From Tetmemena sp. SeJ-2015 (lineage: Eukaryota > Ciliophora > Spirotrichea > Sporadotrichida > Oxytrichidae), in the NCBI GenBank assembly GCA_027382625.1, contig JAJKFJ010020917.1, forward strand, positions 1 through 24,906: a stretch of DNA of 24,906 bases, written 5' to 3'. Of the stretch, positions 10,301 to 19,800 are shown piece after piece (position 1 is the stretch's first letter; each line of letters opens with the position of its first letter). Below the pieces are notes generated by a model. That model was not told the origin of the DNA, made no database searches, and was given only the letters and a program-made list of their open reading frames with translations. The position numbers were made by a program, and so were the translations under genes.

Positions 10301-13300
10301 AATAAGTTGCTCTTAGATCTCAGGAGATGTAATGTTACTAGCTTCGAGCAAGTCAGTTATGTTAACTTATTCTACTGACAGCTCGAAAGTGTATCTCAAG
10401 CTATTCACGGGATTGATCTCGTTCCTTAAGTAAATAAAACATTTAAGATCACAACGAAAGAATACTACCCTATCTCAGATATCGAAGAAGGAGAGAAAAC
10501 ATTAATTTAAATTAATCATTATATTAATTACGAACAAAGTTTTCGTCTTTAAACGTAGTGAACTTATTTGCCTACCCCATCTCCACTGAAATCGAGTAAG
10601 AAATCTCCTGCCCCTATGAGGTCTAATTTTTATTGATAACCTGAGGTAATTTGTAACTACTCTCCACTCCTAATGTCGCAATCTGGTTCACTAAGTCAGT
10701 CTGGAACAAAATTAATGAGTCAGGAAAAGTACCCACACTCAAATCAGTTGTTGAACTCGGTAGGCTTTTCACTTCAAGAGTCCATTGAAATTCGGTGTTC
10801 ACAGTTCTATCATTATCTTCAATGGTTAAACAAAATAATTATATATGTTCACTAATTAAAGTTGCTTGAATCACGAAAAGGTAAACACCTTGGAAATTCG
10901 CATTAGCAGTCTAACTAATTTGATAAGTCTTTGTGTTTTTATTGAAGGTTATAAAAGAGGGCAAGTTGAAAGTAGGAATTGTGAAGGAAGAGTAAGTGAT
11001 CGCGTATTGAACACAGTTAGTTTCGTACTTTAAACCTTAAAAATTCAACTCTCGTCCAGCAGACCCCAAATATATGAAGGTTAATAATTTTAAACAGGTT
11101 TAATTAAGATTAAATGAAACTTTTACGAAAAACTAAACATTATTAAAATAGTAAGTGTAAGACTAAGATATCTCAGTGGATTCAACATATTCCAAAGTGC
11201 AAATCAATGGTTCCTTTAAATCGATTTCGAAATCGAAGTTGTATATTGTTATGCCAGTTATAGAGTTAGTCATTTTAACATTCATTAAGTAAGAGTTCAC
11301 AAATTGCAAATCATTAACCGTTATGAGTAAATTATTAGTACCAGAATCAAACGTGAAAGGCGCAACTAGTGGAGAAGAACCTTAAGTTAAATCAATAGTT
11401 GTGAACGAATTACAATAACCACTTTTGTCGAGAGTCAAAGTGATTGGGATAATAATAATTAAAGGGAATTAAATTTAAAGAATCTGTTCCCTTGTAACAG
11501 CTAGCGTGTTTATGTAAAACGTATAAATATTTTGGACAGATGATGAAACCAAAGCTACTGTATATAAAAAAGTGCTACAAATATTTTCTCCTTATAAATT
11601 TAGTAGAGCACGAAATAAAGTCTGCTGGAAACATTAGTGATGAAAATTTCCCATCTGTTCGCTATACTTAAACATCTATGATTGCATTTATGTACTCCAA
11701 ATGAGAATTTTTAGGATAGGTTAAGATACCAGTTTATGGATCAACTACAATGTTAGCATTTGGTGAAGTATTAATGCTATAGGTTCTAAAAACATCAGAG
11801 CAGATTGCATCTCCAGTCAAATAAGTACTAGTATTTAAAGTGTAGTCAGCTACGGCTCCAGGGGCATCAATCACGTAGTAAATATGATCAATTATTCCTT
11901 GTGATAAAAGAGGATAGTTCCAAGATGGATTTAATAAAATACGCTAATATAGGCTAATTTGTGCAAGGTTTCTTATATATTAATTATACTATCCGATTCT
12001 TTCAATTAAAAATATGTAATCTAATTTTTTTAAGGCCACTAGGTTATGATGATCTCACTGAAATCTTATAAGATTGTGCTTGCTGTCAAGCTATTAGTTT
12101 ATGGGCCCTGGGTCCCGCACCGCACGTGCGGTACCGGACCGCACATAGTCTGAAAATTTCCCCCCACCGCACGTGCGGTCCCGGACCGCACTTTTTGTCT
12201 CCAGACCTAAAAAAAAAAAATCTCCAATTTTGCGTGGACACAACAAATTTTCCCTCAACCTAAAAAAAAAATATTTTCCACAATTTTTCGCAGATTGCAC
12301 AAATGTTCCCTAAAGCATAAAAAAAAAATTTGAAAATTTTTTTAGGATGGAAAATTTTTTTCCACAAAATTGAGAAATTTTTTTTTTTAGGTCGATACAA
12401 AAATCGTCTGGGGAAAAAATGTGCGGTCTGGGGAAAATATGTGCGGTCCGGGACCGCACGTGCGGTGGGGGGAAATTTTCAGACTATGTGCGGTCTGGGG
12501 ATTTTATGTGCGGTCCGGTACCGCACGTGCGGTGCGGGACCCAGGGCCCTAGTTTATGGTAATGGAGAAACATACAGATATTAGAGCAAGAAACCACTCA
12601 AATTAACCAGAACATTAAAAACAAAACTAGATGGACTTTAGACTGGCACTTAACCTGGGCTGTATGTATTAACATATGAAGCTGAATTTTAAAAATGATT
12701 CAATTTATTCGCTTTCACTGTTAAATTAATTACAAGACTGCTCTGAAAAGAAGCTTTCAACATACCCAAAATTAAGTGAGTCCATATCGTAGCCCACTAT
12801 TTAAATTAAGCACACTCATTTTTTTAATTACTAAGTAGACATTTCCTTTGCCGCTTATCATCCCAGATTGAGGATTAAGAGTGGTATATGGAGTAAGTAA
12901 CCTTCTAGCGGGTGGTGGGACGCTATTAATCCGGTATAAGTCAAAGACTGTGTATTCAAGATTTAGAGCACTGGATGCTCTTAACATCACTACTTTATTA
13001 ATCTATTATTAAAAGACATATTTAAACTTCATTTCCATTTCTCTATCCCAAAATTAACTAAAAAACTTAAAATCAAGAGTCCTGTGTCAGTATAGGCTTC
13101 AAAATATAATTTTCTTCTGCAGCAAGAAATACAAATATAAATCTTATAAGGACATTAAAATTTCATATGCGATATACAAGTTGGAGGTTGCCAAGCTCTT
13201 GAATGATTAATTTAAAATTTATAGACCTGATTTAGAATGATACCTTGAGGAATTCCACTGAGAGGCACTTTAATTTGGTAGATGTAGTTTGGAGAAGAAT

Positions 13301-15579
13301 TGCCAATTGAAAACACTCCAAATATAAACTCATTCGAATATGAATCAGCTATTATAAATGTATCTTTTCTAAAATTATTATAATCAAGTGAGGTCGCTTG
13401 TTTCATTAATAATTAATTAGAAAGTGTTCCTATATTATAATAAATGTTTGATTGAAGTTATTTGATCAGGAATCAACATCTCCACTTCCCAACTTAAATT
13501 TAAAAAAAGAATCGATACTAAATTCTTTTTTGTTTATTTGAGTTTACAGTGGATGGTGAAACTATTTTATGGATTGTCAAATATTTTAAGATATAATCTT
13601 CTATAAAAAAAAATATAACTTAAATATTAGTCTGTGGTCACTTTGAATTGAGTAGCAACAATCATTTAGTAATCAGTTTAAATATAATTTAGTAACTTGA
13701 AGCGGCCTTCACTAAGTTTAGTCCATCCGACAATGACCCAAATCCTAATGCATCACTAAACATTTTTTAGCAAAAAAATATTAATTTAGATATTTTTTTA
13801 GCATCATATGAAATTCCTTATTGCTAAAAGAAAAAGTGAGGGTAAGTTAAATTCTTTGACTTCTCAAAGATCTATGTTTTTTTTTTAAAAAAAAAAGTAT
13901 AATTACTCTATTTTAATCATTTATGGCAATTTAAGCAGGAGATTTTTATTTGCCTCATTTTTATTTAAATATTTATCCACTATAAAACTTGAGATCCCTG
14001 ATTTAAAATTTTCTACCCCCTTAATTTAAAATTATAAAGGGGTCTAAAATTAATTGCTTGCAGAATGAGGTGTGAATATAATTATTAAATTGAAATAACA
14101 CCAAAATGGCATTAATTTTATGATGTTTTAATGTTTAAATTTTAAGGCATGAATTTATTAAAGAAAATCAACTCTATTCTATATTATATTTTATACATTG
14201 TAATAGGATTTCCAGGATTTCCAGAGAAAGAATAGAGTATCATTTTTTATGAATTGTAATCCGTTGTCGAGTAAAAAACGGAGTCAAAATTAATTTTTTT
14301 ACTCAAAATATTTTTGTATTATAGTACAAATATTAATAATTGCATATTCTCTATGAAAGTCACCAAATACTTTAAGGAACAATTATTGAATAAAATGTAT
14401 TTATAGACAATAAAATTTTAATTATCTTTTTCTTTTTTATTTCTTATTAGGGGGGAAATTTATTTTTTTAATTAATTTTAAATAGGATAGATTTTGAACG
14501 AAATTGACACCTTAATTGCTAAAAGAACTTTCTGATATAATTAAAATCTATAATTAGGTATCATCACTTTCCTAGTTTTTTAGGAAAAAGAACACAACAA
14601 TATAAGACAAATATTAATTAGTTGCATAAAATTATGCCCTCTTTATTTACTTAAAAATAAAGTTATTTTGAAAAAGGAGTCATTGTCGAAGTACACTACT
14701 TAATAAGGTTTTAATTTATATTAAAGATATTATAGTTGTGGCCAAGCGAAAGGCATATTCATTTAAGATGCAGCTAAAACTATGGATTCTGTGGATATAA
14801 TCAAAAATATTAGTTGGTCATGAAGTATGCGTTCATTATCACTAGAATTTTAAAACTTGAATTTTATTAAAAGATTTATTTTATTTTTGTAGGAACCCCC
14901 ACACCTTCTTGAAACTTCACTGTGTTGACAAAAATATAAGTTAAAAGATTAGGAATTGATTTGACGTTCTAAAAATCTGGTGATAATGGAGTTATGATCT
15001 ATTTTTTCCAGCTGTTGATTTGAACTGGAGAGAAGTATGCTATTACTGGGTCGTTTTCGTTTTTCTGCCCCCCTGCCACCAAGTGAGACATTTTTGTAAT
15101 GTCCATCGTATTAAAAATTAAAATGTAAAATTCATTAACTCAAAATCAGATAAATTTTTTTTGCATTAGTTTAAAAGATATTAAAAAAAATTTTGTAGTT
15201 TTCTAGTAATAAATATGATGGGGATTATATTAAATTTCATGGCATTACTAAAATATAAAATAGATAGAAGTCAATCTTAAGTAATTTTAAATTGATTATT
15301 GAAGGTCTCTTTGTGAAAATGCTGATTTAAAGTAAAAAGTTAAAATGTGAAAAAATTAAATTTGAATACAACAGAATTAAATTTAATTCGGTCTCAAAAA
15401 GGATTGATATCATAATTGAAAATCTGCAGAATCACTATTCAAAGTAAGAGGGTATTGCTGATAGCAATTTCGTGTAGAGGAATCAGAAGTTATAGCTAAA
15501 ACATGGCTGAGATAGTGAACTAAGTATATCATATATTTTTTAAGCAATATTTTTTATCATAAGAGTTATGACGAGCCAT
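7320..15579 (-). CDS. Copy 2 of large gene: beta-domain ectodomain plus multi-pass membrane C-terminus, IES-interrupted
   Basis: This is the only copy seen from start to end. It begins at ATG 15579-15577 (MARHNSYDKK, matching MGSHDSYDKN of copy 1) and runs through at least eight ectodomain blocks to about 10180. It then enters a C-terminal part with about eight hydrophobic segments (9640-7950) and a conserved basic tail that fades near 7320. Conserved blocks avoid TGA but contain TAA/TAG where paralogs have CAA, CAG or GAG. Frame changes between blocks coincide with short AT-rich stretches flanked by direct repeats (IESs). The predicted product is a large type-I-like surface protein: extracellular cadherin/Ig-like domains, then a polytopic membrane region and a cytoplasmic tail. 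A 447-bp fold-back element interrupts it at 12103. The substrate or ligand cannot be told. The 3' end is uncertain: one frame meets TGA at 7833-7831, yet conserved coding-like sequence continues below it. Confidence 0.65.
7350..7750 (-). other. Cytoplasmic-tail-like coding blocks at the 3' end of copy 2
   Basis: Below the in-frame TGA at 7833-7831, protein-like frames resume: ARDFATTLDASRLSLDLSTL and PIQHKNQIKQRRNLKQDLRL (7750-7616), KIQAALNNLQQG (about 7530-7490), then IIERRTLSYSGEALTEPRNQ (about 7440-7380). Matching DNA is present in copy 3 (about 17520-17230), including the caa-cac-aar run and GACTCGATGCCTC, but with one-base gaps. The tail is basic and Gln-rich, as expected for a cytosolic C-terminus. 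An IES near 7750-7840 that removes the TGA would link it to the membrane region; otherwise it is 3' untranslated or a separate gene piece. Confidence 0.4.
7834..9830 (-). other. Multi-pass membrane region of copy 2
   Basis: In order: ELVFRYKLPQTLIAKKRK (about 9830-9760); QDTYTVKKSIPPQLDEDEAA (9721-9660); a hydrophobic pair with FWGLVLHVFIFCL (about 9640-9510); HLPLFEINFPANVEIFIQQL (9400-9330); an acidic soluble stretch LSLKDESTSFSADDLRYDL (9275-9150); GALIILMLVQVILKRSL (9088); NYFPVAMISFLVLYKYLYF (about 8800); FVAIIFLVMFPIVTFIFLKR (8680); LILVFLLKRIFFAFAI (about 8500); SILIFSTLLTLKF (8390); PLEEPILNFIEYFNELIFLV (8300); and LGEILIFLIIANILINFIIA (8140) with a basic tail. This gives about eight membrane spans. 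From memory, the FPAN and LNFIEYFNE-type motifs recur in large ciliate surface proteins that carry cadherin-like ectodomains; I could not check this. Such proteins are at times compared to TRP/polycystin channels, but no channel signature is certain here. Confidence 0.6.
10183..10280 (-). other. Last ectodomain block of copy 2 (FKARVAKITNRGEITIQFD)
   Basis: Reads LKEGK, TAG, F, TAG, NEFKARVAKITNRGEITIQFD, TAA, DYQY. Copies 1 (about 205-124) and 3 (about 19940-19848) keep EGK, FxARVAKI, RGEITIQFD and DYQ, with the same TAR codons. The preceding block ends EQL; between them lies an IES of 24 nt (copy 1) or 22 nt (copy 2). This is the last stretch closely shared by all three copies before the juxtamembrane region. 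Confidence 0.65.
10281..10302 (-). other. IES d in copy 2 (22 nt, repeat TAA)
   Basis: TAA at 10281-10283 and 10303-10305. At 22 nt it shifts the frame between PEI(TAA)EQL and KLKEGK, two peptides that are conserved in copy 1. Removal restores the copy 1 arrangement. Confidence 0.6.
10426..10442 (-). other. IES b in copy 2 (17 nt, repeat TTAAG)
   Basis: TTAAG at 10426-10430 and 10443-10447. The flanking peptides SFVVI and LRNEINPVNSLRY are in different frames, and removal of 17 nt brings them together. The pointer is shifted by two bases relative to copy 1. Confidence 0.65.
10511..10527 (-). other. Probable IES c in copy 2 (17 nt, repeat TTAA)
   Basis: Between NFVRN and VFSP the frames differ by one base. 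Direct repeats of TTAA (10507-10510 and 10524-10527) allow removal of 17 nt, giving N-Q-I-N-V-F. Several TAA repeats occur here, so the exact edges are uncertain. Confidence 0.45.
10531..10825 (-). other. Ectodomain block of copy 2 (TIEDN...EFQWTLEV...ISYSISVEMG...NFVRN)
   Basis: The block lies between two IESs. It reads TIEDNDRTVNTEFQWTLEV, KSLPSSTTDLSVGTFPDSL, ILFQTDLVNQIVTLGVESS, then QEISYSISVEMG, a TAG, ANKFTTFKDENFVRN. Copy 1 (about 500-775) and copy 3 (about 20198-20493) align throughout. Where copy 1 has Glu (GEA, GAG codon), copy 2 has TAG and copy 3 TAA, a Glu-to-Gln-like exchange. FPDSL in copy 2 is FPDS plus TAA in copies 1 and 3. The density of sense TAR codons is high and no TGA occurs. 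Confidence 0.7.
10826..10855 (-). other. IES a in copy 2 (30 nt, repeat TTAAA)
   Basis: Same position and length as in copy 1, with TTAAA at 10826-10830 and 10856-10860. Precise removal gives the same protein junction. The internal sequence differs by only a few bases from copy 1. Confidence 0.65.
12095..12102. repeat. Left target-site duplication of the fold-back element (TAGTTTAT)
   Basis: The eight bases directly outside the left terminal repeat are repeated directly outside the right one at 12550-12557. Copies 1 and 3 have no element here, so they approximate the empty site. Confidence 0.85.
12103..12549. mobile_element. GC-rich fold-back MITE, 447 bp, with 8-bp target duplication
   Basis: The element starts GGGCCCTGGGTCCC and ends with its reverse complement. 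Terminal inverted repeats cover 12103-12191 and 12441-12549 and match almost perfectly, apart from a 20-bp duplication in the right arm near 12486-12505. TAGTTTAT flanks both sides (12095-12102 and 12550-12557). The arms hold four copies of the palindrome CCGCACGTGCGG (12120, 12167, 12454, 12521) and repeats of ATGTGCGGTC (12419, 12439, 12486, 12506). The centre is AT-rich with A and T runs that also fold back. It has no credible transposase, so it is non-autonomous. An 8-bp duplication fits hAT-, P- or Merlin-like transposases, but the family is not recognised. Open frames across it are products of the inverted repeats. Confidence 0.9.
12815..12990 (-). other. Cadherin-like block of copy 2 (LNPQSGMISGKGNVYLV)
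   Basis: Encodes SALNLEYTVFDLYRIN, then PPPARRLLTPYTTLNPQSG, then MISGKGNVYLV. Copy 1 (about 2490-2300) and copy 3 (about 22665-22490) keep SALNLxYTxFDLY and DPxSGMISGKGNVYLV. The D-P-x-S/T-G-x-I-x-G motif is typical of cadherin and dystroglycan-type cadherin-like (CADG) domains, where it forms a turn late in the beta sandwich. The leucine-rich N-terminal part and the terminal YLV are conserved in all copies, so this block is under protein-level constraint. Confidence 0.65.
13212..13406 (-). other. Ectodomain block of copy 2 (IKQATSLDY...FGVFSIG...IYQIKV)
   Basis: A 64-codon open block. The copy 3 equivalent (about 23065-22870) has the same framework: IKQAATLDY, FIFGVLSVGSS, PNYIYQIK and TPQAII. 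The copy 1 equivalent lies at about 2870-2690. The Gln in IPQGII is CAA in copies 1 and 2 (2717-2715, 13247-13245) but TAA in copy 3 (22904-22902). This is direct evidence that UAA means Gln here. The alternating hydrophobic pattern suggests beta strands of an Ig/cadherin-like domain. Confidence 0.7.
13877..13896. repeat. Perfect T10A10 palindrome
   Basis: Ten T (13877-13886) are followed by ten A (13887-13896), in a copy 2 noncoding stretch between ectodomain blocks. It could form a hairpin or a cruciform, or be a replication-slippage product. Function unknown. Confidence 0.7.
14205..14290 (-). other. Ectodomain block of copy 2 (MILYSF...PGNPITMY)
   Basis: Conserved between copy 2 and copy 3 (24345-24250): copy 2 reads DSVFYSTTDYNS then QKMILYSFSGNPGNPITMY, and copy 3 reads DSIFYATGD then QSSNYMILYSFSAVPGNP. 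TAA is used as Gln in both copies, at different places. I found no match at the expected position of copy 1 (about 3950-4350). Function unknown; it is part of the extracellular region. Confidence 0.55.
15000..15108 (-). other. Ectodomain block 2 of copy 2 (SPVQINSW block)
   Basis: This short coding block reads MDITKMSHLVAGG, then a Lys/Asn-rich stretch, then IAYFSPVQINSW. The copy 1 equivalent at about 5016-4938 reads MDISKMSYLVVGG, then VAFFSPVQINSW, with one TAA at a variable position. Nearly identical DNA around the ATG is shared by both copies. The ATG could be an alternative start if the 15579 block is not joined to it. The fold is not recognised; the hydrophobic/polar alternation fits the beta-rich ectodomain. 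Confidence 0.5.
15425..15579 (-). other. 5' start block of copy 2 (N-terminus)
   Basis: The block starts with ATG at 15579 and encodes MARHNSYDKK, then, after a frame change, TRNCYQQYPLTL followed by NSDSADFQL. The paralogous block of copy 1 (5462-5268) is MGSHDSYDKN followed by TKNCYQQYPLTL and KSDSTDFQL. In copy 1 both parts lie in one frame; in copy 2 they do not, so a small IES or indel separates them. Conservation of the ATG and both peptides supports this as the translation start. No classical signal peptide is obvious, so the true N-terminus could involve a further spliced or unscrambled piece. Confidence 0.5.
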
Positions 15580-15599
15580 TGTTTTTAATAAATTATTAA

Positions 15600-16378
15600 A
15601 ATTGAATGATTGGATAGAAATAAAATCTAAAATCAAGTATTAAATGCTTTTAGTTTCATATAAAATTACTATATAAAATTAATTATGAAAGATAATTTTT
15701 TTTTAAATTACGGACCTAATTATTCTAATTACATTTCTTCATGATTTACAAAAAAATTCAGCAAGAATATTTGATTAATATAAATATCAATTTTGCAGAT
15801 AAAATAATCTAAATTATGTCTCCATGTAATGAAGATGTAGCGATATATTAAATTTTTTTAATTTAAAAGAAGAAAATTGAAATTTTTAAATATGAAAGTA
15901 ATAAAGGCAATAAAGTCTTATAGTGCGTAATTAAGATATAAAAAGTTTTAATTTTTAAAATGAAATAGTAAAAATCGCTTTGAAATTTATTAAATATAAG
16001 CCTCTTTTAAAAATAGCAGATCAGATGCTATGAAAGTGATAAAAAAAAGAAGCAAATTTTTATTCATTCTATTAATTTTCTTTTAACTCAAATAATGGAT
16101 AATGTTTTTGGTATCATTTCCAAAAGCAACTTATAATATTAGCAAATTTAAGAAGATTCTAAAGGGCTCAATTTACTTGCAACCATAAATATATAATAAA
16201 AAAATCAACTTGTATTTTACACATTCACAATTACGATTGCGTAGGTTTATTGAAAATCTGAACCTTAATATGGATATATTCCTTATTCACTGCTTTCTAT
16301 GTATTGCTTTGAGAAAATAAATATATAAGTAAAAATCCTTTGTCAATAAATTAAATTTGAATTTAAAATAAACTAGAA
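15600..16378. other. Divergent spacer between copy 2 start and the plus-strand gene
   Basis: A very AT-rich stretch without a convincing ORF. Its right half (16140-16375) resembles 6780-6960, upstream of the remnant at 6965, so it may hold the promoter of the plus-strand gene; the left side would serve copy 2. No specific promoter motif can be called. Confidence 0.35.
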
Positions 16379-17097
16379 ATGTAACAAACTGGATCTAGAG
16401 CGAATGACAAGGAATTAGGAATAGACTTTGGACAACCATACCCAAAATTGAGATTCATTTACAAAGATGTTTGAAGAAATGGCAAATTGTGGAGCCTTAC
16501 AAACCTATTTAAAACTAAAATCAGAAGTCAGGTTCACAAGCAGCAGGAAGGCCTTCCCCACCTCATAAATATTTATTTATAGCATAAGCTTCCTCTTAAA
16601 AGTCAGGGCCTGTTGATCCTTCCAAGGTGATAACTTTAAATTATAAAATATACTTTAGATTAATAACAACACAAGAGGATACAAATAAACTCAAATTAAT
16701 CGCAGAGCAGAGAGCGCTTATTGAAAAGCAAATTGAATAATAGTAAACTGAAAAGTCAAGAGTCACGCTCATTTATAATTTTAGAGTAATCATTTTATTC
16801 TCAGTCGGCTGTTCTAAAGTGGTAGCTTATTTAATTGGCTAGTACAACTGGGGAAAGCGCAACTATAAAAGATTAACTTGGAAAATTCCCCAACAAAAAC
16901 TCACAGACTCTTTACAAGTTATGAGAGGCAGTGTAAACAACAGGGTTAATCTTCCCAACAAATTTGGATAAGGGGCAAAGGGGCTAAAATTTTTAATTAA
17001 TCAGAATCCTTAGCTTTTCCCTTACAAATTGATTTTTAATTTTTCATAAATTTTATCTATTTTTTTTAATTTTTAAAAACATTGCATTTAAAAATGA
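16379..17097 (+). CDS. Unrecognised plus-strand gene between copies 3 and 2
   Basis: The start is ATG TAA CAA at 16379 (MQQTGSRANDKELGIDFGQP), conserved in the remnant at 6965. After one frame change near 16440-16480, a frame runs to TGA 17095-17097 with no other TGA and about 11 TAR codons. It includes KKWQIVEPYKPIQNQNQKSG, AAGRPSPPHKYLF, KSGPVDPSKVIT, NKLKLIAEQRALIEKQIEQQ (a likely coiled coil), VIILFSVGCSKVVAYLIG (possible membrane segment) and KIPQQKLTDSLQVMRGSVNN. The stretch around 16635-16665 is probably an IES. The family is not recognised. The gene is divergent from copy 2 and convergent with copy 3, whose tail begins near 17210. Since it is nearly lost at the matching place between copies 2 and 1, it may be dispensable or mobile. 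Confidence 0.5.
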
Positions 17098-17099
17098 AA

Positions 17100-19800
17100 A
17101 CACCGCTTATGGATTTCTATTTTTACGACAAGATGAAATTTTTGAATTTTAAATTTGATAATTTTGAGCTAATACTGTTTTCTATCTTTTAAATTTTAGT
17201 CGTCCTAATATTGTTTATAAAAATTCGGTTGTTTAAAAAACAAAATCTGATTTCAACCTGTTAAAGTTCCACTAAAACTTCTGTTCATTTCTCTATTATC
17301 TGCTTTTAACTTGATTTTTAATCTCTATTATGAAAATTATAAATTCAAATTCCCTATGGGAGGTTATTCTAGACTATTTGTATTTTCAAAATAAAACTCC
17401 TTCCGTAAGGGATGCTCACTCTTTAAAAATGAATCGGGTTCAAAACATAAAATTTTGAACTCAGAAAGAGGCATCGAGTCTCAAATCTGTTTAAAATTCC
17501 CTCGCCCCTTAAATTATTTTTTGTGTTGTATTAATATAAGTAAAACTCTTAATTGGTTGTAGAAATCTTAAAATTTAAAATTACAAATAATAATTAAAAA
17601 ATGCATCGTTGGTGTAAAATGATTTTATCAAATTTAAAATTTGCTTTAAGTCTTAAAATTTTTTTTTCTTTTGTTTTGTTAGTTTTCAGTTTTTTAAAAA
17701 AAATGGTTTACTAAATTATTTTTTTTTCAATTCGTTTTATAGGTTTTCTGTTTTTCCCAATTTTCTTTTTTTTTCTGTAAATCTTTTAAAATTAACAGAA
17801 AAATTTTTTTTATTTGACGACCGGAAAAGGTCCAGACACCATCATGTGAGAGAAAAAAAATGTATTGAAAGTTGTTTTTAAAATCAATGTGAATTGATAA
17901 AATATTTGCGATTATGAGGAAGATGGGTTTTTCACCAAGAGTTTTTTCATTTCAGCTCACTCAAAATAAAAAAACTATAAATTTAAAAAAAGTCAGAAAA
18001 CAAAAAGGAAATTGGGGTCACCGAAATATCAACCTTTACTCTATAAAATTAAAAAAGGCTCCTCAAGCGGGCTTTGGATCCAAAAAACATTAAGTTTTAA
18101 AATTACAAAAAAATTAAAAAAATTTGGGGTAAGCGGGGTTAAAAATATAAAGATAAAAAATTATTTTAATTCAAAATGTTCTTTTTGGGCCAAAAAGGGT
18201 CCTTGGTTGAAAAAGAAAAAATTTCTTTAAAGGAAAAAACACTGATCAACTGATGAGAAAAACCCAATTTGCTTTTTTATTCTAAAAGCAAAAATTAAAT
18301 TGCTAAATTAAACCTTAATTCTATGGTGAACTAAATTTACTTAATCTTCTCTTTAACCTGGATCTATTTCTCTTTGGGAAAAAAAAGTCAAAATTTGGGA
18401 AACTAACTGAAAGAAATCCAACGAAATTAAACATTATGAGTATCAGAAATTTTTAAAAGTAAGGCATGTGTTTATAGTGCCCTGTTCGTAAAAAGAAAAG
18501 TACTTTAAGAACTAGAAAAGTTTCTTCCCACAGGAAAATAGTTCTTATCACTACCTAAGCCGCTGCTGAAATCAAAATCTTTTGCAATTGCTTCAATTTT
18601 CTCAAAACTTAAGAAACATATTACAAAGCTGACTATTTATACTTTAAAAATGAAAGGCCCTTTTTTTAAATTTAGAGCTTTTTCCGAATATTTTAGTAAA
18701 ATTCTTGATTTTAAATTTTTTCTTAATCTTACTATATTGAATCATTCTTTTAATATCTCTTCAAGGACTTTTTCAAAATGACCTGTACTAGCATGAGTAC
18801 AATAAGAGCTCCCGTATTAACTTAAATAAGATAAGACTGCTATGTTTGAGAGATTGGTTGGAAAATAGGATGTTTAGTAGCCAAGGTTTTAATATTGGTC
18901 ACTCAGATCGTAGCGAAGGTCATCTGCTGAGAATGAAGTAGATTCGTCTTTCAGACTCAAACCTTCTTCTATAAATGCAGGCGTCGGCAGTAACTTCATA
19001 TCATTAATTTGACTTTATCTTTTTTTTTTAAGGGGATTTATTTATTTGATGCGTCAAAAGTTTTTGGATAAAAAGTTCTACTTACGGAAAGTTAATCTCA
19101 AAAGGGAAATGAGAAAAAACTGTAATTATTTATCATAAATGAAAGGGGTCATAATCTATATTGATTTTAAATTTTTCATACCCCAAACTTTTCAAAGCTG
19201 ACACCCAAAAATTTAGTGTAAGACAAAATGTAAATTCATGAAGAACTAGGGACCAAAAATTTTAAACCCTTTAAATTTTTAAATTAGAACATAGCTGAAT
19301 ATAACAGAACCCCTGCACCCCCATTACACTAAATAATTCCTTAAAAATTTAATTTTAAGGGATCCCCATCTTCATAATTGGGGGGGGTAAATTTTTTAAG
19401 GCTGTATGTGTCTTGCAGATAAAACATGGAATCTGAAGTAGATTAATTTGAGCTCAGCTTTCTCTTCTTTGCAATGACTGTCTACGGCAGCTTATATCGA
19501 AATACTAATTCCAACTAGTCTTAGTCCTAAAATATTTTCTTAAACCATAATGGGCACGTACCGAGCTTTCTGAGATCTTATTTACTTAGTTGAAATAAAT
19601 CTTTAGCTTCAGCTATTTGTTTAAAATATAAATCATAATTTCTTTTCCCTTTCCGATAAACTTATATTTTATATAGATTTGTTTTTGTATTGAAGGATTT
19701 TTTTTTTTATAAATTTCTTTCAAATGTCCTTAAATCTTTAAATTTTTTTAATTTAAACTTTTTAAATTTTTTTTTTGTCTAATTTTAAAATTTTAAATTT
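17100..19800 (-). pseudogene. Degraded or error-rich C-terminal half of copy 3
   Basis: Alignment by eye with copy 2 (7320-10150) shows the same landmarks: GACTCGATGCCTC near 17475, TTTGCGATTATGAGGAAGATG near 17905, and the SFSADDLRYDL region near 18900-18990. Between them are many single-base deletions and expanded homopolymers, such as eight G near 19380 where copy 2 has GTGGTGGG. Only short islands keep a frame, for example TGALIVLMLVQVILKKSLKR (about 18820-18760). It is either a decaying pseudogene or uncorrected long-read consensus. The abrupt contrast with the clean DNA from 19850 onward favours an assembly-quality problem. Confidence 0.5.

Noticed and set aside
10673..10855. Plus-strand open frame starting MSQSGSLSQSG
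   Set aside because: It is the complement of the strongly conserved minus block TIEDN...FPDS; the paralogs break the plus frame but keep the minus one.
12094..12584. Two open frames on opposite strands across the GC-rich region
   Set aside because: They run through the inverted repeats and long A/T tracts of the fold-back element and mirror each other; no protein family features.
18128..18143. GGGG-rich tract that could be a telomeric repeat
   Set aside because: The pattern GGGGTAAGCGGGG is not G4T4, and it lies in the error-prone tract.
18012..18230. Plus-strand lysine-rich open frame
   Set aside because: It lies in the indel-rich, homopolymer-rich tract of copy 3; its composition is what A-rich noise gives, and copy 2 has no equivalent.
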